From Effrenium voratum (Eukaryota > Sar > Dinophyceae > Suessiales > Symbiodiniaceae): DNA of 64,000 bases. The position numbers and the translations under genes were made by a program. This document shows, in pieces, positions 10,822 through 18,800 of the stretch (position 1 is the first letter of the stretch; each line of letters opens with the position of its first letter). The stretch spans positions 165,001-229,000 of the forward strand of contig CAUJNA010003001.1 in the NCBI GenBank assembly GCA_963377175.1, read 5' to 3'. A model generated the notes under the pieces. The model was given only the letters and a program-made list of their open reading frames with translations. It did no database searches and had not been told where the DNA came from.

Positions 10822-11262
10822 CTGAGTGCAGAGGTGGCAAAGAGAAGAGAAAAGGCCATGGGACGTGCGGAACTGGCTTGATGGCACTCTGACATTTAGA
10901 AACGGCCAAATGAGATTGATACTCACGTGCTCCCAGTGTTACATCGGGCTGGCAGCTTTCTCAATGTTGCTTCCACCACTGCTTGCACCATCCTGCATGC
11001 AACGTGAAATACTCTTCAACTTGCTGAGGCTTCCATGTCCTTTCGCTTCCAAAGTGGCCTTTGAGGGCAAGAACTCTGGTTGGCGATACCAAACCGGACG
11101 GTCCACATAGAGAAGGCCGTGGGCTCTGGCGTATCCTGCAGCAGTCGCATGAGTAAACGAACAGCTCCAGGTGAGAGTCATTCGCGGTTTCGCGCAGGCT
11201 CTCTTGGTAGTTCGCTCACTCGGGTTCAGTCCATCAGATCCCAGTCCAACACCTGACCCCCA

Positions 11263-11459
11263 ACACCCCAAATTCCTCCCTCCCCACCCCCAATCCTCCC
11301 TCTTTCCGGCTCCCCCCACCCCCCACCCCACCCCCCACCCCACCCCCCACCCCTCACCCCAGCCCCCACCCCACCCCCCACCCCCACCCCCCACCCCACC
11401 CCCCACCCCACCCCCACCCCCACCCCCCACCCCCCACCCCCCACCCCACCCCCCACCCC
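11263..11459. repeat. CCCCACC simple-sequence tract abutting the element
   Basis: About 200 bp of almost pure C with interspersed A (units such as CCCCACC and CCCCCA). The minus strand is therefore a dense run of G tracts able to form G-quadruplexes. The tract ends exactly where the terminal inverted repeat begins, so the element was inserted into or beside it, or it marks an assembly-sensitive junction. Confidence 0.85.
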
Positions 11460-11716
11460 AAAAAATGGAGAAAAGGGGGGCCCTGAGGGGAAGCCTGTTG
11501 ATGGTTGCCTGTTCTGGTTTTTATGTTAATCTCAAATCTGTGTTCCCCCTTATTCGTTTTTTAAAGAGGGTTTTTAGGGAGCTTATTTATCGTTTTCGTT
11601 AAGGTAATCATTTGGGTAATTGCCCCCCTTGTTCATTGTTGGGCTGGGGGCAAACATTTTTTTCATTTGAAAGAGTTAGCCCTTTTAGTAGTTATCAAGT
11701 TCTGGGGTGTTGGCGG
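11460..11716 (+). repeat. Left terminal inverted repeat
   Basis: Starts AAAAAATGGAGAAA and runs inward to CTGGGGTGTTGGCGG. The reverse complement of 40788-41046 matches it along its whole length with only scattered substitutions, including the blocks AAGCCTGTTGATGGTTGCCT and TTATTTATCGTTTTCGTTAA. Similarity stops abruptly inside the last G tract. Confidence 0.9.
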
Positions 11717-11984
11717 TGCTTGTGTTTTCACCTCACCTCGGCTTCGTGAACTTTGACATTGTCTTCGTTTCCTATCGTCGGGATGCCCAGATTGAAGCTT
11801 GATGTCAGTCATTGATGCTGAATTGCGAGAACACAGTCTTTAGCGTTGACGTTGTCTTTTGCCGCAGTTTTGCTTTAGGTTGTTCTTTCTCAAGTGGACG
11901 ACTCAAGCCATGTTCCAGAACTTGCTCGTCTTCTTTTCGCTCTTGAAGCACTTGGTCTTGGTGGTGGTTTCTTTCCCTTTCAGG
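11717..11984. other. Sub-terminal region, no gene seen
   Basis: There is no convincing coding frame. It has pyrimidine-rich stretches, and the last bases (TTTCTTTCCCTTTCAG) look like a splice acceptor directly before the ATG at 11985. An intron or a 5-prime leader receiving a spliced leader is possible. Confidence 0.35.
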
Positions 11985-12149
11985 ATGAGACGTTCAATGC
12001 TAGAGCGTCAGTCACAGCGAGATTACGAAGCCTTTCGGAGATATATGTCAGAGAACCGCCACCTCTGGACTAATCGCGATGCATATGAACATGAGCGTCA
12101 TGCCCTTCATGATGTCACAGACAAAGACTTTGATTGGTGCCGAGACTGA
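11985..12149 (+). CDS. Small charged protein of the left module (hypothetical)
   Basis: 54-codon frame from the ATG at 11985, beginning MRRSMLERQSQRDYEAFRRY. It is rich in Arg, Glu, His and aromatic residues and ends KDFDWCRD. The frame is open further upstream, but that part is hydrophobic, has no natural ATG near its start, and includes a CTTTCCCTTTCAG acceptor-like signal immediately before this ATG, so I chose the short form. It may be the last exon of a spliced gene. No family was recognised. The base composition is that of the GC-richer left module, not of the AT-rich viral core. Confidence 0.4.
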   Translation: MRRSMLERQSQRDYEAFRRYMSENRHLWTNRDAYEHERHALHDVTDKDFDWCRD

Positions 12150-12294
12150 TGTTGAAGGATACTTCAACATGTAAATACCGACACAGACCGCAGGAAAAAA
12201 AAAGCTAAGTGACAGTGTCATTCTTGAGAGTGACTTGACTTGAGCACTTCAACTTTCCATACTGAAACACTTGCATTGTGTCAGAGCATTTTGG

Positions 12295-12311
12295 TTTTGA
12301 CTAGTCCTTAC
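12295..12311 (+). promoter_or_regulatory. Upstream motif of left-module gene, copy 1
   Basis: TTTTGACTAGTCCTTAC lies 27 bp before the ATG at 12338. A near-identical TTGACTACTCCTTAC lies before the next gene. The two upstream regions share little else, so this is a candidate promoter or leader element for this module. Confidence 0.4.
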
Positions 12312-12337
12312 CTGTTTGTCCCTTTCACTGCTGTGTG

Positions 12338-13153
12338 ATGGCGTCAAAGTCCGGATACCCGATGGAGCAGGATGACACTGTCAACGACGAGATGATTGCG
12401 GAGCAGGTGCAGTTGGCAGAGGTTGAGTCTTCTAACCACGAGGGTGAGGAGAGCGAGCAAGAGGGTGAGACAACAGACCCAGAGGTGGAGGTCATTGACT
12501 TGCGTGAGTTGATGGAGTCCATGATTGCGGAGGGTGACGAGTCGTTCCAGTCATTGCTTGACAACGTCACCACAGAGGCAGACATGGAGATGCTGATGGA
12601 CAAGATTCGTAAGCATCAGGACCATGTGGAGAGTTTGCTGTACATGGTCAAGGAGAAGCACAAGGAGGAGAGAACCAATAACAAGGAGGAGCGTGACAGA
12701 TTGAAGAAGATTGCCAACAAGGTTCGGAAGACGGCGTTGGTGGAACAGGCACAGCAACAGGTGTTTGACATCATCGTCTCCTTCGAGGGTCAGCAGTTCC
12801 CCTTGCAGGTGCTAGGTGCATTCACGCTGAAGGACTTGAGGGCGAAGCTCATGGCGACGCACGGTGGCACGTTTCCGACCCTCTCCTTCGTGGATGGTTT
12901 GGTCTACACCTTGGGCATTGAGGGTAACCCCATCATGAACAACAATGCACGGCGTACCATGTTCTCCAGTGACAGCACAAAGAGTTGGCGGTTCTTCAAC
13001 GGCATTGTGGTCAATGTCCGCCGTAAGACGGAGGCAGAGGCAAAAGCGAAGGCAAAGGCATCCACTGCGGCGAAGGCAAAGGCATCCACTGCGGCGAAGG
13101 CAAAGGCAAAGGCATCGTCATCAGCGAGTGGGGCATCCTCATCCACACAGTGA
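12338..13153 (+). CDS. Unrecognised left-module protein with acidic N-terminus and Ala/Lys-repeat tail
   Basis: 271 codons from the ATG at 12338 (MASKSGYPMEQDD). Residues up to about 65 are very acidic. A helical, highly charged segment follows to about 125. A compact region of about 85 residues from FDIIVSFEGQQFPLQV to GIVVNVRRK then has the strand-helix-strand look of a beta-grasp or ubiquitin-like fold; that is my inference from pattern only. The C-terminus is a low-complexity tail of tandem KAKAS/TAAKAKAS units, basic and probably disordered. The downstream gene encodes two segments with a similar layout and shares an upstream motif. GC content is far higher than in the viral core, suggesting a different origin. 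No homologue is recognised; nucleic-acid binding by the tail is possible. Confidence 0.7.
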   Translation: MASKSGYPMEQDDTVNDEMIAEQVQLAEVESSNHEGEESEQEGETTDPEVEVIDLRELMESMIAEGDESFQSLLDNVTTEADMEMLMDKIRKHQDHVESLLYMVKEKHKEERTNNKEERDRLKKIANKVRKTALVEQAQQQVFDIIVSFEGQQFPLQVLGAFTLKDLRAKLMATHGGTFPTLSFVDGLVYTLGIEGNPIMNNNARRTMFSSDSTKSWRFFNGIVVNVRRKTEAEAKAKAKASTAAKAKASTAAKAKAKASSSASGASSSTQ

Positions 13154-13346
13154 GCATCAAGTCACTGAGCGGTGTCAAGTTTTGTCGGTTTGCACTTGAT
13201 GGAGAGAGCATACCAATGGAGTTTGCAATCCCTTTGCCACTTGGTTAGTTCTTCTGTCAGTTGTAGACCATCGCATACCCATGAGCAGAGTGCCACAGAG
13301 AAAAACAATTCTCAGACTTGCCTTTGACATGACTTGAGTCGTGAGA

Positions 13347-13361
13347 TTGACTACTCCTTAC
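13347..13361 (+). promoter_or_regulatory. Upstream motif of left-module gene, copy 2
   Basis: TTGACTACTCCTTAC, 71 bp before the ATG at 13433, matches the motif at 12295-12311 at all but one position over 15 bases. Confidence 0.4.
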
Positions 13362-13432
13362 AATTGTTGTTCTTGACCATTTGATGCTTGAATGCAACCA
13401 TCCATGAGCCACTTTGCTGACAAGTCCTTCTG

Positions 13433-14854
13433 ATGGCGTTGTCCCGCCCGTTGCTCGTTCGACCGAATGCTCCTCGGGGCGACGCTCATTGGACTAGAAA
13501 GATGAAGAAGGATAGTGAATTGCTTCTGTCCTTCATCAAGATGAATGACCTCTTGCCTGCCTTTGAGTTGTTCCGTCAATCCCAAGGGGAGAAGGACACT
13601 GTCAAGACTTCTTCCAGTGGTGCTCTTTCACCAAAAGAAGACGTGGTCGCCAAGGATGACAAGTCTTCCGATGGTGGAGACGGGGATGATGAACCTTCCG
13701 ATGGTGGCAGTTCCAGCGACGGCCAGGGCGAAGAGCCGGACATGTCCTTCGTGGTGATGGTAGACAACGAGGTCTACAAGATGAAGGACGACAACGAGGT
13801 GTTGGTCTGCCTGAAGTTCATGATGATGGCACGCCTCAACATTCCTTGGCATGACATCAGCTTGGACTATGTGGACACTGAGGACACCTTTACCGACATG
13901 GATGACACGTTTTACGTGGGTGACCTCCTGACAGAGTGCTTGGGCGTGGGACAGAAACCTTCCACCATCGTGGGTGTGGACGTGATGCTGAAATCTCAAG
14001 TGGTGGTCAACGAGCAGGACGTCCTTTTTCTTGTTATTGTCCGTGAGCAGTTTGGTCAGAGGTTGCATCACCATCTCCAGATGGCAATGTATCTATCTAC
14101 GGGTCTCATCAAGAAGTGTGTTCAATACTTCATGGCGGAGAAGAAGGACATCAACGTGGACTGCTTCATGGTGAACTTTCAGGATGACGACTACGAGACG
14201 GTCGACTACATTCCTGAAGGTCTGGAGTTGTTGACGGTGAATGTCAGCATCTACGGACGTGGCGGTGCTCTGAAAAAGGTGCTGAAACCACACCTGAAAG
14301 AGAGCGAGGCAAAGACGAACTTCATCCAGAAGAGTCACAAAACCCTGAAGTCCTACTTGGAAGACGCCGAGACCAAAACCAACCTTGCCCCCGCTGAGGT
14401 CCTTGCTCTGGTCCAACCGATGATGAACAGGATGGAGGAGTTCAAGAGAAAGGCGTCCGCTGGTGAGGACGTCCTCATTGATGGATTGAACAGCTTGTCA
14501 GACGAACAACTTGTCATGCTGAGCGAGGTGTTCAAATACAAGAAGGGGGAATACACTGAGCAGATGCTGGCGAAGGGTGCCTACGTGCTCATCCCTGAAC
14601 TGGGGCAGATGGACGATGCCATTGGACACGTCACGAAGCATAAGAACACGGTTTTGTCCGACTTCCTGACAACCTACGCGAACCTGTTTTGTAGTCAGAA
14701 GGCGAATGGAGAAGTGCACTACGACAATGAGCGGTTCCGTGAGGCGGTGCGAGAGGTTCTCCTGTATAGGCGAAGGCTCCGCAGGAATGCTCAGGGTACT
14801 GAAACTGGGCAGGATGAAGACCCATCCAATCCGGCCCGTTGCCTCGTGATGTGA
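13433..14854 (+). CDS. Unrecognised 473-residue left-module protein with two similar beta-rich segments
   Basis: A single intact frame starting MALSRPLLVRPNAPRG. About residues 1-50 are basic and helical. Residues 50-102 are an acidic Ser/Asp/Gly linker (repeated SDGG). There are then two successive segments of about 85 residues, one beginning MSFVVMVDNEVYKM and one beginning DVLFLVIVREQFGQ. Each contains an opening strand, a helix, a DxD-rich loop and a closing hydrophobic strand (STIVGVDVML; LELLTVNVSIYGRGG). I read these as tandem copies of the domain type in the preceding gene, by pattern only. A GRGGALKKVLK basic motif leads into a long helical C-terminal half that ends in a basic RRRLRR stretch. 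Codon use is GC-rich. It is uninterrupted while many core genes are broken, so it may still be maintained. The function is unknown. Confidence 0.75.
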   Translation: MALSRPLLVRPNAPRGDAHWTRKMKKDSELLLSFIKMNDLLPAFELFRQSQGEKDTVKTSSSGALSPKEDVVAKDDKSSDGGDGDDEPSDGGSSSDGQGEEPDMSFVVMVDNEVYKMKDDNEVLVCLKFMMMARLNIPWHDISLDYVDTEDTFTDMDDTFYVGDLLTECLGVGQKPSTIVGVDVMLKSQVVVNEQDVLFLVIVREQFGQRLHHHLQMAMYLSTGLIKKCVQYFMAEKKDINVDCFMVNFQDDDYETVDYIPEGLELLTVNVSIYGRGGALKKVLKPHLKESEAKTNFIQKSHKTLKSYLEDAETKTNLAPAEVLALVQPMMNRMEEFKRKASAGEDVLIDGLNSLSDEQLVMLSEVFKYKKGEYTEQMLAKGAYVLIPELGQMDDAIGHVTKHKNTVLSDFLTTYANLFCSQKANGEVHYDNERFREAVREVLLYRRRLRRNAQGTETGQDEDPSNPARCLVM

Positions 14855-14862
14855 GCATTTGC

Positions 14863-15022
14863 ACAGTGGATAATGACCTAATTATCCAGCGGATAAATCA
14901 ACTGACCTTTCATTATCCAGTGGATAATTCAACCACTCTCTTTTTATCCAATGGATATACCTGTCAATATCCAACGGATATACCCTTGAATATCGAATGG
15001 ATATGAGTGCCATTATCCACCA
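14863..15022. repeat. Array of palindromic 15-mers, consensus WTATCCARYGGATAW
   Basis: Directly after the stop of the 473-residue gene lie five near-perfect palindromes spaced about 25-30 bp: TTATCCAGCGGATAA, TTATCCAGTGGATAA, TTATCCAATGGATAT, ATATCCAACGGATAT and ATATCGAATGGATAT. A half-site CAGTGGATAATG precedes them and CATTATCCACC follows. The spacers differ, so the palindrome is the conserved unit. This fits an array of binding sites for a dimeric protein, for example at an origin, partition or regulatory region. Confidence 0.75.
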
Positions 15023-15699
15023 TCTCAAGGTCTAACCAAAAACCTCACTGCCAGAGAAACAAGGAGGAAAAAAGGGACGAGACTTGTCTGGGTTTTGTGG
15101 TGTTTTTTGTTGTTTCACGTCATTAGTTAGCGTTCCTCTTCGCATCCGAGGTTGAGAAGTCTTGCTGTCCGAGCTCTACATGACTGCTGTCTACTAGGTT
15201 CGCCTGACACAGGGTTGACTTTTAGGGGTGTCGTTCTTGTCTTTTTGTTTTTTTTGTTGGGGGGTTTCTGTTGAGGGGAGGGTTCAAACAAGACACTTTG
15301 AAGGTTGAAGAGCAGAAGGGTTCAACCACAACCCCACCAACCCCACCAACCCTACCAACCCTACCAACCCTACCGACCCCGCATCCATCCCGCTTGTCAG
15401 AAGGTCCGACCTCATTCACATCTTAGGCAGGTTTCTCGGGTATGGGATAATAACAATCCTAATAAAACCATATACAAACCAGTATAAATACAAAAAAAAA
15501 CTATAAAACAAGGCGAAACTCTCGCGATTTTTTTATTTATTTTGAGGTCTCTCACAAACTCATTTGTTTGTAAATGTTCGGTGATTTGGTCCTTTCCTTG
15601 TTTTTCAAAACCCTTGTTTTTCCCCATGAAATCCATCAAATTTAAAAAACATAACGAAACATAAAATCACAAAAACGGAGTTGAGAAAATCAAGAACTT
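15023..15699. other. Left-module to core transition, no supported gene
   Basis: T-rich sequence with homopolymer runs. A short tandem repeat of CCCCACCAA/CCCTACCAA units lies at 15329-15380. A 75-codon minus-strand frame (15412-15639) has no recognisable features. GC content falls to that of the viral core at about 15450. Confidence 0.5.
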
Positions 15700-15762
15700 T
15701 CAAATTTGCGACCAAACCTGAGAGCCCGAACCTGTCCCTGAAAATAATTCTAATAATTTCAT
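15700..15762 (-). pseudogene. Remnant of a C5 cytosine methyltransferase start
   Basis: On the minus strand an ATG at 15762 is followed by KLLELFSGTGSGS and a stop after 20 codons. ELFSGTGS is motif I, the SAM-binding start of C5 methyltransferases. The 25 bp before it (CTAAATAGTTCTAATAATAT) match the DNA in front of the intact methyltransferase at 38924. The left arm therefore once carried the same gene order outside the polymerase, and was cut here. The GIY-YIG gene that lies between polymerase and methyltransferase in the right arm is absent on this side. Confidence 0.6.
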
Positions 15763-15822
15763 ATTATTAGAACTATTTAGATAATTATTTTATGGAGTAA
15801 TGTCGCGAAGCTCATTAGGCTA

Positions 15823-18800
15823 TTACTTTGTAATAGCGTAATGTCCATATGGTAATGAATTGAAAGCATCAATATAAAACCTTTTATTTTCATAATTACT
15901 CAGACTTTGCTTGACTTGAGACATTGAATATATTTGATGCGACTTACTCCTGATGAAGTTATATGTGATTTCGTGCTTTTTGTTTTGAAATAATGCTTCG
16001 TGATAGTTCTGATACGACAGTTCTTTTTTCACTTTGTGTTTCACTACACCGTTTGATTTCTTATGTTCATCATCCTCACCGTGAATTGTGAAGGCATAAG
16101 ATTTAGGTTTTAATCCGATGAATTTAGTAATGATTTTTCCATTGACTTCATCTTTGTACATTCCTAAGACCTTTTTATTAGTTTTGTCATGACATGGATG
16201 CTCAACAGGATAGTCGCTAAAATCCATGTGTTGCTTTATATCATTGAAATCCTTATAGACATCATCAGTCATTGTTTGAATTACATAACTGTCAGTATCA
16301 GTATATATCAATTTGATGTTTTCATTATACTTCTTTTTCAATACATCATAGTAAAACTGATACATATGTAATTTGCTTAAATCTAAAATGCTCATTCCTA
16401 AGAAAATCGGTTTATCCAGTTTCAGTTTTGCTTTAGTTTTCTCAACTCCTACGAGATTTTCATTAATAATAAATCTGTTTTTGAATGTTGGGTTATTAAC
16501 GCATTTTTCATATCTTACCTCATTATCAACCAGTTCAAAGTCCATATGGTTTCTTTTGTCCTCCATAGTTTTTCCGTACACCGCGTTATTCATTAATTTG
16601 AATAAATCTTTCTCAAAATCGCTTTTGGCTTCTTTCCTTTTACCAGTGTTGAAGTCAATCCACGGTTTCAACCAAGCCCTCTGTTGAAACTTTATTATCC
16701 TATGGACTTTACCCATTTTCATTCCCATTTTCAAATAATACTGTAAAGTCTTGATATGAACCACATATTTTTCTTTATCCTTTAGATTTAATATTAACTT
16801 ACTTGTTTTCTCGTCCTTGGGACTTTTACCATCATAATATATTTTGAAGACTTGCTTTTGATAGTCGGAAAGCATATTCACATTTACATTCATTATTTCA
16901 GGCGCTAGTGGATAGTCGGAGTGGAAGTCGTGCAATGTTTCGGGATATTCCAAATCAACTTCCATAATATAACCGAACTCATCGTTTTCATTCCATTTTT
17001 CAACACTGGGCGTTTTCTTTGCCCACTTGATATTTTTTAGCGGTAACTTCTGGGACATTGCTAAACCATACAAGTTATTAGCATCCAAGTAACTAATATA
17101 ATTTGATGGCTTGTTCTCATCATATGCTTCCCCCATATACTTATTATTTGCCACCGCTAATTTATGACTTACCTGACACATACCACCTCTCATTCCCTTT
17201 TCAACCATCTCAAACATTTCTTGGTCATGCAATTGTTCTATTTCAACACCAGTTTTTAGAAGCATCGCGTCCCATGCGAAATTTGGCAACGTATAATAAT
17301 GAGCGGGGTCTAAACCGTAGTATTCCATACACAAGTCTCTAAAGTTTTCAAATACATCGGTCAGTAGTAAAACATCAGTTCTTAAATACAAGTCGTGATA
17401 CTGCCCGAGTGTTCTAATCCCGAAGTGCTTCCATACTTTTAGTGCCCTTTCATAATCTTTATCGCTTACATGTTCTTCACTCAATTTACTGTAAAACGCT
17501 TCTTTCGGTGGTAAAGCCCTTTCCTTAAATCTTTCAAAATCATCAAAGTAGTCATAGGGATAAATACCCTTATCAGTCAATAAATCCAAATCTTCATCGG
17601 TTTTAACATACGGGTTTCTAACGCTGTATCTGAAATTGTTCTTCCAATTCTCACGCTTTTTATCATCCTCATATTTACTCAACTTCACCAACTTATCCAA
17701 CGAAGACGATAAGAAACTGAAACTGTCCTTGAAACAAAGATTTTTAAAACCAAAGGTTATAAACTTTTCGCTGTTCTGAGCGATACATTCGATTTTAGAA
17801 TTTTTGTTCAGTTCGTGAGCTTTGTTGATGATTAAGTGGGCATCATAGTTTTTAAGGTTATGAAGAAACACAGGGATTTTATAATATCTCATACTAAAAC
17901 CAAGATTACAATCATCGTGGGCGCATCCTCTGTAAGCTCCAGTAAAGTGACAATGGTCTCGAACCTTCTTGTCCTCAGGTTTAAAATCATTTCCACAGAT
18001 AAAGCAAGTAGTAGCATTTTCAAAATCTTCCTTGTCCTTTTCAGTCATGATTATCTCTTTTACTTCCTTCATCCTACTAATAATATCTTCTCTGACTTCA
18101 TTGATTTTTTCAACAAACTTATCCATACAATCTTCACCTCTATATAAGTAAGGCTCACTACTTCCGGTTATAGCATTGACTACATTAATCATAAAACCAC
18201 ACGGACGATGATTTTGATATGATGTAGTTTTAGCTTTTGCCGATTTGCTTTTAACATCAATTGGCACAGTTAAACATTCAAAGTCGGCATAGATTACGAA
18301 TGGAGCTTTAAGTTTCTTGAAATGGTTTTTGAATTCTATTGTTTCACCTGCTTTTGGCATTTCTATTTTTTGACCCTCAACTGCTAGACATCCCTGTTCT
18401 TCGTGTTTCTTTAAAAGTTCTTCGGTCTTGAAACCATGTGAGCAGGTTCTACAGTGATACTTCTTCGCCTTCATCTTGTTAGTCTGACTACTCATTAACT
18501 TATCGTAATTTTTGATATAAGCGTAATGCGATTTAACATCATCAGTCAATTTAATCAAATCGATTTTGTGTTGTGCTTGTGGGTTGTTGCTTCTTTTGTA
18601 TAATAAAATAGTTTTACTATTCGTATCGGGGTTTATGTAATAAACATTGACCGATATGTGTTTGTTCTGTTCTTCAAATAGTTCAATCTCATCATTACCT
18701 ACTGGAAAGTCTATTCCGTCCCATTTGATAAATTTGTCATCTACATATTTCTTATAATGATACATGTCGCAGGGATGGTCTTTTTTGTATAACTCATAAA

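Larger units (their letters stand above)
1..11262. other. Left host flank: introns and intergenic DNA around small minus-strand exons
   Basis: Outside the exons and repeats listed separately, this GC-rich stretch holds no long open frame that looks coding. It contains short simple repeats: CT runs near 3518-3542 and 4567-4595, an alternating TA tract near 2128-2175, a duplicated CCGGAGCCCGGTAGT at 3172-3202, and ACGTCCGAAGG repeats at 918-944. It also has a pair of roughly 60 bp direct repeats at 1656-1717 and 1859-1917 sharing GTCGTTTTAAAGGGAAACC, and two related hairpins at 1727-1790 and 8753-8825 built on CTTTTAGTGG. The hairpin at 430-541 (TTTAGTGGTTGGA and its inverse) is of the same kind. 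These look like decayed non-autonomous transposons lying in introns. Confidence 0.5.

Noticed and set aside
10939..11456. Gly/Trp-rich and Pro/His-rich frames across the CCCCACC tract
   Set aside because: Simple-sequence translation; the tract is better read as low-complexity DNA next to the element.
11263..11459. CCCCACC tract as a telomere
   Set aside because: The unit is irregular and unlike the TTTAGGG repeat expected in dinoflagellates, and host DNA continues on the other side.
14863..15022. CRISPR-like array
   Set aside because: The units are 15 bp palindromes with short unequal spacers, no leader and no cas genes, in a eukaryotic setting.
17836..18147. Plus-strand frames within the left polymerase gene
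   Set aside because: They are antisense shadows of a well-supported gene.
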